Positions 44,604 through 54,473 of a DNA stretch of 59,478 nucleotides are shown here, one piece after another. The notes below the pieces were generated by a model, which saw nothing but the letters and a program-made list of their open reading frames with translations, was not told where the DNA came from and did not search any database. Source of the DNA: Gracilibacteraceae bacterium (lineage in GTDB: Bacteria; Bacillota; Desulfitobacteriia; Desulfitobacteriales; Syntrophobotulaceae); assembly GCA_031266805.1 (NCBI GenBank), contig JAISAH010000044.1:1-59478 (forward strand), written 5' to 3'. Both the position numbers and the translations under genes were made by a program. Each line of letters starts with the position of its first letter. The first letter of the stretch is position 1.

Positions 44604-45023
44604 GTGTTTAACCGTTTCATCTCCGGCGCCGGCGCGATCATTGCCGGTCTGGCGCTTTCTCTGGGGCCGCGTTACGTTTTCCGGCTTTGCCCGCCGGCCT
44701 CCGGCGGCGGCTGGATGATATGCCATTGGACCGGACAGGCTGAAATAGGCGCCGGTCTTTTATTAGCCCTGTTGGGAGCGCTTATGCTCATGTTTTCGTC
44801 AAAACAGACGCGTCTCGGCCTTAGCGCCGCGGCTTTTTTTACCGCGCTGCTCGCCTTGCTGCTGCCCGTGCTGATCGGCGGTTGCCCAATGGAGAGCATG
44901 GCCTGCCGCCGCGTTGTTTTTCCCGCCCTCACGGTGATCAGCGTCCTCACGCTCACGGGTTTTGCCTTTAATTCGTTTTACCTGCTGGGCGGGCGGGGAA
45001 GGAGAGAGATCGCCGATGGCTGA
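44604..45023 (+). CDS. DUF4418 family membrane protein
   Basis: 139 residues with four hydrophobic segments. Conserved cysteines lie between them (RLCPP, MICHWTG, GGCPMESMACRR), typical of DUF4418. A GTG at 44604 follows GAGGAGGG. It overlaps the ABC permease gene by eight bases. I recall DUF4418 proteins next to MacB-like ABC genes in Firmicutes, which agrees with the gene order here; the function is unknown. Paired cysteines on the outer loops could form disulfides or bind a ligand. Confidence 0.82.
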   Translation: MFNRFISGAGAIIAGLALSLGPRYVFRLCPPASGGGWMICHWTGQAEIGAGLLLALLGALMLMFSSKQTRLGLSAAAFFTALLALLLPVLIGGCPMESMACRRVVFPALTVISVLTLTGFAFNSFYLLGGRGRREIADG

Positions 45024-46236
45024 CCGGCCGTATCTGACGTTTTCCGACCTGGCGCTGTGCAATCTGAGCCGCCGGCCTTTTCGCGCCGCCGGCCTGATTT
45101 TGCTGGTAGCGGTCATGGCTTTTGTTCTGTTCGGCGGTTCGCTCATCGTGTACAGCCTGTTTAACGGCACGGACGCTTTGGGCAAGCGCCTGGGAGCGGA
45201 CATTTTGATCGTGCCGAAGGGCTATGACCAAAAAGTGGAGGGTATCTTGCTGCGCGGCGAGCCCGGCGCGTTTTACATGGACGCGGCCTGGCTGGATAAA
45301 ATCGCGGCCGTGGAAGGCGTGCGCGCCGTTTCTCCTCAATTGTTCGTCGCTTCGCTCAACGCCAGTTGCTGCGCCATGCCGGTCCAGCTGATCGGGTTTG
45401 AGCAAAAAACGGATTTTGTGGTCGGGCCGTGGCTGAAAACCGCCCGCCCCGGCGGTCTGGCGGACGGAGACATCATCGTGGGCGGGGCGATTGCCGGTCA
45501 AATCGGCGACACGATCAAATTTTTCGACCGCGATTACCGGATAGCGGCAAAAATGGATAGGACAGGCAGCGGCTTTGACGCTTCTGTTTTCATGAATATG
45601 GCCGCGGCTGAAACCGCCGCCGCCGACTGCGCCGCCGTGGGCGGGACGCCGCCGCCGGCCGCCGGCGCGATTTCTTCTTTGATGGTGACGGTGGATGAGG
45701 GGTACACAGCCGGCGGCGTGACCGGCCGGATCAACAGCGAGTTTGGCTACGGCAGCAGCGGCATCGTGGTGCTGGCGGCCAAAACCATCATCAACAGCGT
45801 GTCGGGCGGTTTGCGCGCCATTGTGGCTTTTGCGGGCGCTCTGGCCGCCCTGCTATGGGTTTTGTCCTTATTGGTCTTGTCCGTCGTCTTTTCCGTCGTC
45901 CTGAACGAGCGAAAACGGGAATTTGGGATATTGCGCTCGCTGGGCGCCACGCGCCGCCGGCTCGTATCGATCGTTTTTCTGGAGTCGGGTCTGGTGAGTC
46001 TGGCCGGAAGCGCGGCGGGCGTATTCCTGGCCGCTTTGTTCATCCTTCCTTTTCGCGCCTATATCCAGGATATAGCCGGTATGCCTTATATACAGCCGTC
46101 GCCGGGGCAATTTGCCGGGCTGGCCGCCGCGAGCCTGCTACTGGCCTTCGCCGTGGGGCCGCTGGCCTCGCTGTTTTCTGCGGGGAAAATAAGCCGGGGT
46201 GACGCTTACGCCGCTATCCGGGAGGGGGAGGCGTGA
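45016..46236 (+). CDS. FtsX/MacB-like ABC transporter permease
   Basis: 406 residues. One membrane segment near residue 30, a large extracytoplasmic domain (MacB_PCD-like, about 50-270), then three membrane segments with the FtsX core (VVLNERKREFGILRSLGATRRRLVSIVFLESGL). Transporters of this type act as mechanotransmitters or exporters of peptides, lipoproteins or haem. It lies between DUF4418 and the ATPase, both overlapping, so the three form one complex in all likelihood. Confidence 0.88.
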   Translation: MADRPYLTFSDLALCNLSRRPFRAAGLILLVAVMAFVLFGGSLIVYSLFNGTDALGKRLGADILIVPKGYDQKVEGILLRGEPGAFYMDAAWLDKIAAVEGVRAVSPQLFVASLNASCCAMPVQLIGFEQKTDFVVGPWLKTARPGGLADGDIIVGGAIAGQIGDTIKFFDRDYRIAAKMDRTGSGFDASVFMNMAAAETAAADCAAVGGTPPPAAGAISSLMVTVDEGYTAGGVTGRINSEFGYGSSGIVVLAAKTIINSVSGGLRAIVAFAGALAALLWVLSLLVLSVVFSVVLNERKREFGILRSLGATRRRLVSIVFLESGLVSLAGSAAGVFLAALFILPFRAYIQDIAGMPYIQPSPGQFAGLAAASLLLAFAVGPLASLFSAGKISRGDAYAAIREGEA

Positions 46237-46892
46237 TTTTAACGGCTCGCGCCCTCAGAAAGGAATACTCGCGGGGCGGACGGCCGTTTTTAGCGCTCGA
46301 CGATGTATCATTGTCGCTGGCGGCGGGGGAATTCGTTTGTCTGACCGGGCGGTCCGGCAGCGGCAAAAGCACTCTGCTCAACATATTGGCCGGCCTCATC
46401 ACGCCCGATTCCGGCAGCGTCAGTTTTGCCGGGCGGGAGTACGGCGCCATGGACGACAAAGAACTTTCCCAGCTGCGCAATACGCGGCTGGGTTATATCA
46501 TGCAGGGGCACAGCCTGCTGCCCAATTTTACGGTACTGCAAAACGTGATCCTGCCGCGTGTGCTGTTTCGGCGGGCGGACGATCCCGCGCCCCGGGCACT
46601 GGAGCTCCTGGAGCAAACGGGTATCCGGCAGCTCTCCGCCCAATACCCCGCCAGCCTTTCGGGAGGCGAGCTGCGCCGCGCCGCTATTGCCCGCGCGCTG
46701 CTTCCCGCGCCGGAACTGCTGCTCGCCGACGAGCCGACAGGAGATCTGGATGAGGAAACGGCCGCGGAGATCATGCGGATTTTTGCCGCTGTCGCGGAAA
46801 AAGGGACGGCGGTGCTGATGGCCACTCACGACGCGGAGGCGGTAAATTACGGCCGCAGGCGTTTGACCATGAAATCCGGGCGGCTGGTATAA
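46233..46892 (+). CDS. ABC transporter ATPase, MacB/LolD type
   Basis: 219 residues. Walker A GRSGSGKSTLLN, signature SLSGGELRRAAIARAL, Walker B LLLADEPTGDLDEETA and the switch histidine in ATHDAEAV. GTG start overlaps the permease stop (GTGA). The high similarity to the LolD/MacB/FtsE group fits the MacB-like permease it is coupled to. Confidence 0.93.
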   Translation: MILTARALRKEYSRGGRPFLALDDVSLSLAAGEFVCLTGRSGSGKSTLLNILAGLITPDSGSVSFAGREYGAMDDKELSQLRNTRLGYIMQGHSLLPNFTVLQNVILPRVLFRRADDPAPRALELLEQTGIRQLSAQYPASLSGGELRRAAIARALLPAPELLLADEPTGDLDEETAAEIMRIFAAVAEKGTAVLMATHDAEAVNYGRRRLTMKSGRLV

Positions 46893-46933
46893 TATTTCGC
46901 GGAGCGGTTCATGGTCATTCATCCTGACTGATA

Positions 46934-46962
46934 TTGTATTCATCGCACGGCTATGGTAATAT
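46934..46962 (+). promoter_or_regulatory. ilvE promoter
   Basis: TTGTAT (46934-46939), 17 bases and TAATAT (46957-46962) with an extended -10 TG. No T-box or other leader is seen in the remaining 45 bases before ilvE. Confidence 0.6.
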
Positions 46963-47007
46963 GTACAAAAGACTTATCCGCAAAGAAACAGAAAAGAGGT
47001 AATTCCC

Positions 47008-48081
47008 GTGGAAATCAGACTGGAGCCGACCGGCGCCCCCAAGGCGAAGCCTGATTGGAATAATCTGAGCTTCGGCCGCTATTATACCGACCATATGTTT
47101 ATCCTGGATTATGCGGAAGGGCGAGGCTGGTATGACGCGCGCGTGGTTCCCTACGCGCCGCTGTCCATTGATCCGGCGGCGATGGCGCTGCATTACGCTA
47201 TGGAAGTGTTCGAGGGAATGAAGGCCTATTATTCTTCGGACGGGCGCGTTTTGCTTTTCCGGCCGCTGGAAAACGCCAAACGGCTCAACTCTTCTTCCGC
47301 GCGCGTCTGCCTGCCGCATCTGCCGGAAGAAACCTTTATCGCGGCGGTGAGCGCGCTCGTGCGCACGGATCAAGACTGGATCCCCCGGCAGCCCGGCGCC
47401 TCTTTGTATATCCGGCCTTACCTCATCGCGGATGAGGCGCATCTGGGCGTGCGACCTCCTTTGACCTGCAAATTCCTCGTCATCTGCTCGCCGGTCGGCG
47501 CCTACTATCCGGAAGGGCTTGACCCGGTGCGCATCTATGTGGAGGATGAATACGTCCGCTCCGTGATCGGCGGCACCGGCGAGACAAAATGCGGCGGCAA
47601 TTACGCGGCTTCGCTCATCGCGCAGAAGAAAGCGCAGGAGCTCGGCTTCACCCAAGTGCTCTGGCTGGACGGAGTAGAACATAAATACATTGAAGAAGTT
47701 GGCACGATGAACGTCATGTTCCGTCTGGGGGACGAAATCGTCACTCCTTCGCTGGACGGCAGCATTTTGCCCGGCATCACGCGTGCTTCCGCCATCGCCC
47801 TCCTGCGCTCCTGGGGGCATACGGTCACTGAGCGCAAAATATCCGTGGCCGAGCTGCAACAGGCGGCCAAAACCGGCGCTTTGCGGGAAGCGTTCGGTAC
47901 CGGCACCGCCGCGGTGGTTTCGCCGATCGGCGCTTTCAGCATATTCGGCGAATTGCTGCCCGTCGCGGACGGCGGCATCGGCCCCGTGGCCCAGAAGCTT
48001 TTTGACAATCTGACCGGGTTGCAGTGGGGCCGGCTGCCTGACGTTTTTGGCTGGACCTATGAAATCAAAATGGATGAGTGA
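47008..48081 (+). CDS. ilvE: Branched-chain amino acid aminotransferase
   Basis: 357 residues, the longer eukaryote-like (BCAT II) form. YAMEVFEGMKAY, RPYLIADEAHLGV, KCGGNYAAS (with the PLP lysine) and YIEEVGTMNVMF are conserved. It interconverts branched-chain amino acids and their keto acids. GTG start after AAGAGG. ilvC lies 5 kb away on the other strand; no other ilv or leu genes are here. It converges on recO with a four-base gap. Confidence 0.95.
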   Translation: MEIRLEPTGAPKAKPDWNNLSFGRYYTDHMFILDYAEGRGWYDARVVPYAPLSIDPAAMALHYAMEVFEGMKAYYSSDGRVLLFRPLENAKRLNSSSARVCLPHLPEETFIAAVSALVRTDQDWIPRQPGASLYIRPYLIADEAHLGVRPPLTCKFLVICSPVGAYYPEGLDPVRIYVEDEYVRSVIGGTGETKCGGNYAASLIAQKKAQELGFTQVLWLDGVEHKYIEEVGTMNVMFRLGDEIVTPSLDGSILPGITRASAIALLRSWGHTVTERKISVAELQQAAKTGALREAFGTGTAAVVSPIGAFSIFGELLPVADGGIGPVAQKLFDNLTGLQWGRLPDVFGWTYEIKMDE

Positions 48082-48085
48082 GTTA

Positions 48086-48727
48086 TTAGAGGCGTCCGGT
48101 GGTTTCCCAGGCCGGGAACCGGCGCTCCAGCTGTGTTTCCGCCCAGCGGCGCAAAAAAGCGCATATTTCCTCCCGCATTTCCGGCGACCAGCGTAAACGG
48201 GCCAGCTGCTCCGCCGGGGTCAGGAGCAGACGGCGCAGCATGGCGCGGCTGCCCTCGCCGAGCGCCGAGTCCTTTTCGGCGCCTTCCGCCCAATAGCCTT
48301 GTTCTTTCAGCGCTTTCAGCGCATAAGCCGCGATAAGCAGATCCGGCTCTATATCCGCGATGAGAAAAAAACTGCTCAAAGTCAGCCGAAAAAGCAGCGG
48401 CTGAGGTTCCTCCCGCAGGGTCACGGCATCCAGCAGTTCGGCGATCACCGCCGCGCCGCGGCTTTTTTCCCAATCGCCCCATAAATGGCGGAAGCTCTCG
48501 CGCGGCTGGGCCTGACGTACTATGGCTAAGGCGCGGCCTCTGTACAGGAGAAAATCCGCATAAGTGAAAAGCTGCGTGCCGCCGCGCTGTTTGCTGGTCG
48601 GACGCCGCACCCCTTTGGCGACAGCCTCGATTTTGCCGTACTCGCGGGAAAACAAGGTCAAAAGGCGGTCTGTTTCTCCATATTCTCGTCCGCGAAGCAC
48701 GAGGGCGTCCGCCTGCAAAACAGCCAT
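48086..48727 (-). CDS. recO: DNA repair protein RecO, short form
   Basis: 213 residues. The OB-fold start (ADALVLRGREYGETDRLLTLFSREYG) and KGVRRPTSK are typical. RecO loads RecA with RecR and anneals strands. The zinc-finger cysteines of most Firmicute RecO proteins are absent (there is no Cys cluster after residue 150) and the protein is about 30-40 residues shorter. The ATG directly follows the era stop with no gap, so the two are coupled. The order era-recO is conserved in Firmicutes. Confidence 0.9.
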   Translation of the reverse strand: MAVLQADALVLRGREYGETDRLLTLFSREYGKIEAVAKGVRRPTSKQRGGTQLFTYADFLLYRGRALAIVRQAQPRESFRHLWGDWEKSRGAAVIAELLDAVTLREEPQPLLFRLTLSSFFLIADIEPDLLIAAYALKALKEQGYWAEGAEKDSALGEGSRAMLRRLLLTPAEQLARLRWSPEMREEICAFLRRWAETQLERRFPAWETTGRL

Positions 48728-49633
48728 CTAATCCAGTTCCCGGAGCCGGTAACCCGCTTCCCGCAGGCCTGCCGGGCTGTTACGCCAGTTTTTGCGCGTT
48801 TTCACCCAGAGCTGCAAATACACCTTCCGCCCCAGCATTTCTTCTATATCCCGCCGGGCCAGCGCGCCGGCCTCCCGCAGCAAAGCCCCTTTTTTCCCGA
48901 TGACGACGCCTTTTTGCGATTCATGCTCCACCAGCACCAGCGCTTTTATCCGGACGAGCGTTTGTTCTTCTTCCATTTCCTCAATGACGACCGCCAGAGC
49001 GTGGGGGATTTCTTCCCGGGTCAGGAGCAGCAGTTTTTCCCGGATCATCTCCGCCGCCATAAAACGCTCCGTTTTATCCGTCACGTCGCCCGGATCGTAA
49101 AAGAGCGGCCCCGGCGGCAGGAGCGGAAAAAGCGCGTCCGGCAGCACATTCGTATTATCCCCTTTCAGGGCGGAGATGGGCACGACGTCGCGAAAATCCG
49201 CCTGACCCGCGTAAAAAGCGATGCGGGCGGCAATATCCGCCGGCCGCGCCAGATCGGTTTTATTCAGCGCCAGCACGAGCGGCAGCCCGCTCTCCCGCGT
49301 CAGGGCCAGCAAATACTCGTCCCCGGAACCGAAAGGCACGGAAACGTCCGCGACCAGCAAAGCGGCGTCGGCATCGTCTAAAGCGCCCCGGGCCGCGGTC
49401 TGCATGTATTCGCCCAAACGGCGCCGCGGTTTGTGGATCCCCGGCGTGTCGATAAAAATTATCTGCCCCCGCTCCTCAGTCAGGATGCAGCGGATGCGGT
49501 CACGCGTCGTCTGGGGTTTATCGGAAATGATTACGACTTTCTGCCCCAGCAGCGTATTCAATAAAGTGGATTTGCCGGCGTTCGGCCGCCCGACCACCGC
49601 GACAAAACCGCTGCGCGGCGTTTTATCTGGCAC
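48728..49633 (-). CDS. era: GTPase Era
   Basis: 301 residues. G1 GRPNAGKST, G3 DTPGIHKPRR, G4 NKTD and the C-terminal KH domain (VIGKKGALLREAGALARRDIEEMLG). Era binds the 3' end of 16S rRNA and assists 30S maturation. The start is GTG after GAGGAAAG and overlaps the ybeY end by eleven bases. It is part of phoH-pgpH-ybeY-era-recO. Confidence 0.97.
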   Translation of the reverse strand: MPDKTPRSGFVAVVGRPNAGKSTLLNTLLGQKVVIISDKPQTTRDRIRCILTEERGQIIFIDTPGIHKPRRRLGEYMQTAARGALDDADAALLVADVSVPFGSGDEYLLALTRESGLPLVLALNKTDLARPADIAARIAFYAGQADFRDVVPISALKGDNTNVLPDALFPLLPPGPLFYDPGDVTDKTERFMAAEMIREKLLLLTREEIPHALAVVIEEMEEEQTLVRIKALVLVEHESQKGVVIGKKGALLREAGALARRDIEEMLGRKVYLQLWVKTRKNWRNSPAGLREAGYRLRELD

Positions 49634-50150
49634 GGCCGCTTCTTTCCTCTAAGGCGCCGACACGCTCCATGACGGTTTTTTCCATCGCGCGCATGACGGC
49701 AGCGTCTTCCTCCGCGCCGTGATCATAGCCCAGAAGGTGCAGGGCGCCGTGGACGGCGAGAAAAACCAATTCCCGCCGCAGGCCGTGTCCGTATTCCTCG
49801 CCCTGAGCGGCCGCCCGTTCCAGCGATATGACGATATCGCCCAGCGTCGCGTCGGTGTCCGCGTTCATGTCCGCGTCCGCCACCGCCGGCTCGCCGGCGC
49901 CGGTTTCCCGCATGGCAAAAGACAGCACATCCGTCGCCTGATCCAGGTCGCGGTATTGCCGGTTCAGTTCCCGCAGACGCGCGTCGCCCGTCACCAGCAC
50001 GCAAACGGCGGCCGCCTCCGGGCCTCCGCCCAGCCGCACGGCGGCGGCCACGCCTTCCTGCAGGCCTATTTCCAATATTTCCCTTTCAGGGATCAACGCC
50101 GCTTCCCAGATCACTTCAATTTCCATCGGCTTTTCCATTGACTTTTCCAT
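49623..50150 (-). CDS. ybeY: Endoribonuclease YbeY
   Basis: 175 residues. The metal motif HGALHLLGYDH (about 134-144) and DVLSF are diagnostic. YbeY acts in 16S rRNA maturation and ribosome quality control. The first ATG has GGAGGGAG five bases ahead and lies within the 3' end of pgpH (35-base overlap). An acidic insertion (DADMNADTDAT) precedes LGDIVIS. Confidence 0.95.
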   Translation of the reverse strand: MEKSMEKPMEIEVIWEAALIPEREILEIGLQEGVAAAVRLGGGPEAAAVCVLVTGDARLRELNRQYRDLDQATDVLSFAMRETGAGEPAVADADMNADTDATLGDIVISLERAAAQGEEYGHGLRRELVFLAVHGALHLLGYDHGAEEDAAVMRAMEKTVMERVGALEERSGRAR

Positions 50151-52395
50151 CGGACTCTCCCTCCGTCTCCGCCTGAGGCTCCGCGGGTTTTTTCAGCGCC
50201 TTGCGGGCCGGGGGCGCGTCCGGGTAAACGACGCGGGTATGATAGATCCCCAGCAGGACCTTGACAAACGAGGCGGCGATCTTATCCAAATCGCGAAAAG
50301 TGAGTTCGCATTGATTGAGATGACCGCTATCCAGTTTTTCCTTGATAACCTTGCGCACGATTCCTTCGATCTTGCCCGGATTGCCGCCGCTGACCGCGCG
50401 CACGGCCGCCTCTACGCTGTCGGCCAGCATGACGATCGCCGCCTCTCTGGTCTGCGGATTCGGCCCGGCGTAGCGGAAAATATCCTCGGAAATGTTTGGC
50501 GTTTCTTCCAGCGCCTTATGGTAAAAAAACCGCGTCAGACTGTCGCCGTGGTGCTGCTGGATAATCTCGCAGATGGATTCCGGCAGTTTGTATTGTTTCG
50601 CCATCTCCAGCCCGTCTTTGGTATGCGAAGTCAAAATCAGGGCGCTGAGGGACGGGGCGATGCGTTCATGCGGATTTTCCTGGGAGAACTGATTTTCGAT
50701 GAAAAAATAAGGGCGTTTCAGCTTGCCTATGTCATGGTATAAGGCGCCGACGCGGACGAGTACGGAATCGGCGCCTATTTCCTCCGCCGCCGTCTCCGCC
50801 AGATTGCCGACCATAACGCTGTGGTGGTAAGTGCCGGGCGCCTCCATCAGCAGAGATTTGAGCAGGGGATTGTTGGGGTTGCCCAGTTCGATCAGACGCA
50901 TGGAAGACGTTATGTTGAAAACATATTCAAAACCAGGCAGAGCGCCGATGGTCAAAACTATTGTCAGCACGGCGCTGACGACGATAAACAGCAGCCCGGT
51001 GGTCATGCTCATAAGCCAGCCGCCGCCCTCCAGCATCGTCATGGCGCAAATGAGGACTACATCGGTCAAACCGACCAGAAGCCCCGCTTTGGCAAAATCC
51101 GACCGCCGGCTCAAACGGGCCGTGCTCTGCGCGCCTACCAGACCGGAAAACAGCGCCACGAAGCCGTCGGCCGCCCCGATGCCCGAAAAACCCTGCGGAT
51201 CGGCCAGCAAAGCGATATAAAGGGCCTGGACGATACAGACCACTATGGCCATGCGGCTGCCGAGCAAAATGGAAACCGTCATAGTGCTCCAGGCGACCGG
51301 CGCCAGGAAAATGAGCAAGGTGTTCCAGTTTTCATTGGCGAAATCAATGCTGAACATCCCGTAAACGATGATCAAGAGCGCCAGCTCGAGAATACCGATG
51401 ATGATGATCTTCCGCCAGTGTTCCCGGATGCGCGGACAGACCTGCCAGGCAAAGACGACGGTGATGACGGCGGATAGAAGGGTTAGCAGAGCGATGCCGA
51501 GCAGCGGCAGTAGAACGGACTCTGTCCGGACGAGACCGTAGTCGCTCAGCGCGGAGAAAATGCGCTCATCCACGATCTCACCCACACCGACTATTTTTTC
51601 ATTGGCCCGGTAGGAATGCACTTCCAGCGTCACCGCGGCGGCGGCCTGTTCCTTCGCCCATTCCGTCGCCTGCAAGTCGATCACGAAGGTCGGGGACAGC
51701 AGTTCCTGACCCACGTAACTGCCGGTGAGTTCTCGCAGAGGATCCGGCAGACCGGAAATCATGAGCCGATTCATCACGCGCTCCTGCAATTGGGGGAGAT
51801 CCTCCACGGCGCGCGCCCCTTCCTCCTCGGACTCCATCACTTGGCGCATGACGGACAGCGCTTCGTCACGGGCTCTCTCCAGCGTTTCCGCCGGCAGAGC
51901 CATGATCGCGGCAAAAGTTTCATCGCCTAACACGCCGTAATAATCGCTCACGCGCAAAGCCTGAACTTCACTCTGCCAATCCGCGGCCGCTGGCGGCGTT
52001 TCCTCCGTGGCCGCCGCGCTCGCTTCGGCGGGCGGCGTCTCCGTCTCCCGCGCTCTTTCCCCGGCGAGGCCAGTCAGCACGCCAATCATGTTCCGGTAGC
52101 CCTGCATGAACATGTTGACAAAAGCTTCGTTCACGCGATAGACCGCCGGGGCCGACTCCCGCGCCGCCGCGATCTCCCGTTCGTATTTATCCGTATAGGC
52201 CACGTCGCGGTCATAGGGAGCGCGAATCAGCTCCGGACTGGGTTCCCCCTGCGTGATGTTCTGATTGGAGGTGATGAGACCGGAGGATAGAACAGCCGTG
52301 ATCGCCGCCCAAAAACCGAAAAAAAGCAGACATTTCAGGCCCAACTGCGGCGTCCGCCAAAACGAGTGTTTGTATTGCACCGTGTTTTCTTTCAT
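50116..52395 (-). CDS. pgpH: Cyclic-di-AMP phosphodiesterase PgpH (7TM-HD)
   Basis: 759 residues. One N-terminal membrane segment, a large extracellular 7TMR-HDED domain (about 45-300), seven membrane segments and a cytoplasmic HD domain with ALYHDIGKLKRP (about 550) and HHGDS. This layout is PgpH/YqfF, which degrades c-di-AMP. It sits between phoH and ybeY as in other Firmicutes. The extracellular domain suggests that an outside signal is sensed. Confidence 0.95.
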   Translation of the reverse strand: MKENTVQYKHSFWRTPQLGLKCLLFFGFWAAITAVLSSGLITSNQNITQGEPSPELIRAPYDRDVAYTDKYEREIAAARESAPAVYRVNEAFVNMFMQGYRNMIGVLTGLAGERARETETPPAEASAAATEETPPAAADWQSEVQALRVSDYYGVLGDETFAAIMALPAETLERARDEALSVMRQVMESEEEGARAVEDLPQLQERVMNRLMISGLPDPLRELTGSYVGQELLSPTFVIDLQATEWAKEQAAAAVTLEVHSYRANEKIVGVGEIVDERIFSALSDYGLVRTESVLLPLLGIALLTLLSAVITVVFAWQVCPRIREHWRKIIIIGILELALLIIVYGMFSIDFANENWNTLLIFLAPVAWSTMTVSILLGSRMAIVVCIVQALYIALLADPQGFSGIGAADGFVALFSGLVGAQSTARLSRRSDFAKAGLLVGLTDVVLICAMTMLEGGGWLMSMTTGLLFIVVSAVLTIVLTIGALPGFEYVFNITSSMRLIELGNPNNPLLKSLLMEAPGTYHHSVMVGNLAETAAEEIGADSVLVRVGALYHDIGKLKRPYFFIENQFSQENPHERIAPSLSALILTSHTKDGLEMAKQYKLPESICEIIQQHHGDSLTRFFYHKALEETPNISEDIFRYAGPNPQTREAAIVMLADSVEAAVRAVSGGNPGKIEGIVRKVIKEKLDSGHLNQCELTFRDLDKIAASFVKVLLGIYHTRVVYPDAPPARKALKKPAEPQAETEGESDGKVNGKADGN

Positions 52396-52434
52396 AAAAC
52401 CCTGACCGCGCTTTCACCGCCGGCGCGTATATTT

Positions 52435-53415
52435 TCAGGCGCCGGTTTTCGGCCGGCTTTCTTCTGTTTCATAAGCGTTAATGATGCTTTGCACCAGCGG
52501 ATTGCGGACGACGTCTCTTGCTGTAAAATAATGGAATGATATATCCGCGATACCGGTCAGCACCCGCTGAACTTCCACGAGACCGGAATACTGGCCCCGC
52601 GGCAGATCCGTCTGCGTGATATCTCCGGTCACCACGGCTTTGGACCCGTAACCCAGACGGGTCAGAAACATTTTCATCTGTTCCGGCGAAGTATTCTGGG
52701 CTTCATCCAGAATGACAAAGGAGTCGTCCAGCGTACGCCCGCGCATATAGGCCAGCGGGGCGATCTCGATCGCGCCTTTTTCCAGGTAGCGCGCCGTTGT
52801 TTCCGGGCCGAGCAGATCAAACAGGGCGTCATAGAGCGGTCGCAAATAGGGGTTGACCTTTTCCTGCAAATCGCCGGGCAAAAAGCCGAGTTTTTCCCCG
52901 GCTTCCACCGCAGGCCGCGTCAGGACGATACGGTTCACTTCCTTGTTTTTTAAGGCTTTGACCGCCATGACCACCGCCAGATAGGTTTTTCCCGTACCGG
53001 CCGGTCCGATGCCGAACACGATGGATTCATGATCGATGGACTTGATATAGCGGTCCTGCCCGATGGTTTTGGCTTTGATAGGGCGTCCGCGCTGCGTGGT
53101 GGCGATCACCTTCGTCAGGCTGGCGATCATATGCTCCCGGCCTTCCCTGCTGTCGGCCTCCGGACCGGAAACCACATACAGCACGTCGGAAGGCGTCAGC
53201 GTATTCCCGGCCCGGATCAGTTTCTGCAGTTCGTCCAGCACGGCGGCCGCCCGTTCGACCCGGTCGCTCTCACCAGTCACGACGATCTCCGTGCCTCTGG
53301 CGACAAAGCGGCATTTGGTTTTTTCTTCCATCAGACGCAAGTGCGCGTCTTCTAGGCCAAACAGGATCATGGCTTCCTGCTCGTTTTGCAGTTTTACCCT
53401 GAATTCTTCCAACAA
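52435..53415 (-). CDS. phoH: PhoH family ATPase
   Basis: 326 residues. An N-terminal KH-like region precedes the P-loop ATPase: GPAGTGKTYLA (about 145), VLTRPAVEAGEKLGFLPGD and FVILDEAQNTSPEQMKMFLTR. PhoH-like proteins are linked to RNA metabolism. The gene starts at one of two TTG codons after AAGGAGGG. It heads the pgpH-ybeY-era-recO unit and follows ilvC by 23 bases. Confidence 0.95.
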   Translation of the reverse strand: MLEEFRVKLQNEQEAMILFGLEDAHLRLMEEKTKCRFVARGTEIVVTGESDRVERAAAVLDELQKLIRAGNTLTPSDVLYVVSGPEADSREGREHMIASLTKVIATTQRGRPIKAKTIGQDRYIKSIDHESIVFGIGPAGTGKTYLAVVMAVKALKNKEVNRIVLTRPAVEAGEKLGFLPGDLQEKVNPYLRPLYDALFDLLGPETTARYLEKGAIEIAPLAYMRGRTLDDSFVILDEAQNTSPEQMKMFLTRLGYGSKAVVTGDITQTDLPRGQYSGLVEVQRVLTGIADISFHYFTARDVVRNPLVQSIINAYETEESRPKTGA

Positions 53416-53438
53416 CGCCCTCCTTTGATCTGTTTATT

Positions 53439-54431
53439 CTATTTATTCAGCCAGCCCATCATGCCGCGCAGTTCTCGGCCGACTTTTTCGATCGGATGCG
53501 CCTCGTCTTTCTTAGTCAGGGCGTTGAATACCGGCCGGCCGACCTGGTTTTCCAGCAGCCATTGCTTGGCGAACTCGCCGCTTTGGATCTCGCCCAGCAC
53601 CTTTTTCATCTCCCGGCGCGTATCTTCCGTGATGATGCGTTTGCCGATCATCATATCCCCGTATTGCGCCGTATCGGAAATGGAGTAGTGCATCTTGCCG
53701 ATGCCGCCTTCATACATCAGATCGACGATCAGTTTCAGTTCGTGAAAACACTCAAAATACGCGCTTTCCGGCTCGTAGCCCGCTTCTACCAGCGTGTCGT
53801 AACCCGCGCGCACCAATTCCGTTATCCCGCCGCACAGCACGACCTGTTCGCCGAAAAGATCCGTTTCCGTTTCTTCGCGGAACGTCGTCTCCAAAAGGCC
53901 GGCCCGCGTACAGCCGATGCCTCTGGCGTAAGCAAGACCGATTTGGCGCGCGTTGCCGCTCGCGTCCTGATGAACGGCGATGAGGCCCGGGACGCCCGCT
54001 CCCTCGGTAAAAGTGCGGCGCACGAGATGGCCGGGGCTTTTCGGGGCGATCATGACGACGTCGACGTCGGGAGGCGGGAGGATCTGCCCGAAATGTATAT
54101 TGAATCCATGCGAAAAAACAAGCGTTTTCCCCGGTTTGAGCGCCGGCGCTATTTCTTCCCGGTACACTTTCGCCTGCTGTTCGTCCGGCAGTAAAATCTG
54201 GATGATATCCGCTGCCCGCGCCGCCTCCGCCACGGTCAGCACACGCAGGCCGGCCGCTTCCGCCTTGGGGCGGCGGGCGCTCTCCGGGCGCAGACCCACT
54301 ATCACATCCAGCCCCGAATCATGTAAATTCTGAGATTGGGCGTGTCCCTGGCTGCCCCAGCCCATGACCGCGATTTTTTTGCCGTCCAGAACGCCGAGAT
54401 CAGCGTCCGTGTCGTAATACATTTTTACCAT
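53439..54431 (-). CDS. ilvC: Ketol-acid reductoisomerase
   Basis: 330 residues, class I. The nucleotide-binding loop is [17 protein letters not shown] (about 25-41); [23 protein letters not shown]-like ([13 protein letters not shown]), ETDLFGEQ and the catalytic [16 protein letters not shown] follow. It makes dihydroxy acids for valine, leucine and isoleucine. No T-box or leader is found upstream, only a weak terminator of the preceding gene. ilvE is 5 kb away. Confidence 0.97.
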   Translation of the reverse strand: MVKMYYDTDADLGVLDGKKIAVMGWGSQGHAQSQNLHDSGLDVIVGLRPESARRPKAEAAGLRVLTVAEAARAADIIQILLPDEQQAKVYREEIAPALKPGKTLVFSHGFNIHFGQILPPPDVDVVMIAPKSPGHLVRRTFTEGAGVPGLIAVHQDASGNARQIGLAYARGIGCTRAGLLETTFREETETDLFGEQVVLCGGITELVRAGYDTLVEAGYEPESAYFECFHELKLIVDLMYEGGIGKMHYSISDTAQYGDMMIGKRIITEDTRREMKKVLGEIQSGEFAKQWLLENQVGRPVFNALTKKDEAHPIEKVGRELRGMMGWLNK

Positions 54432-54473
54432 ATTTCTCTATGTCCTTTCGTCTTTGGGAAAATTTTACACGCA

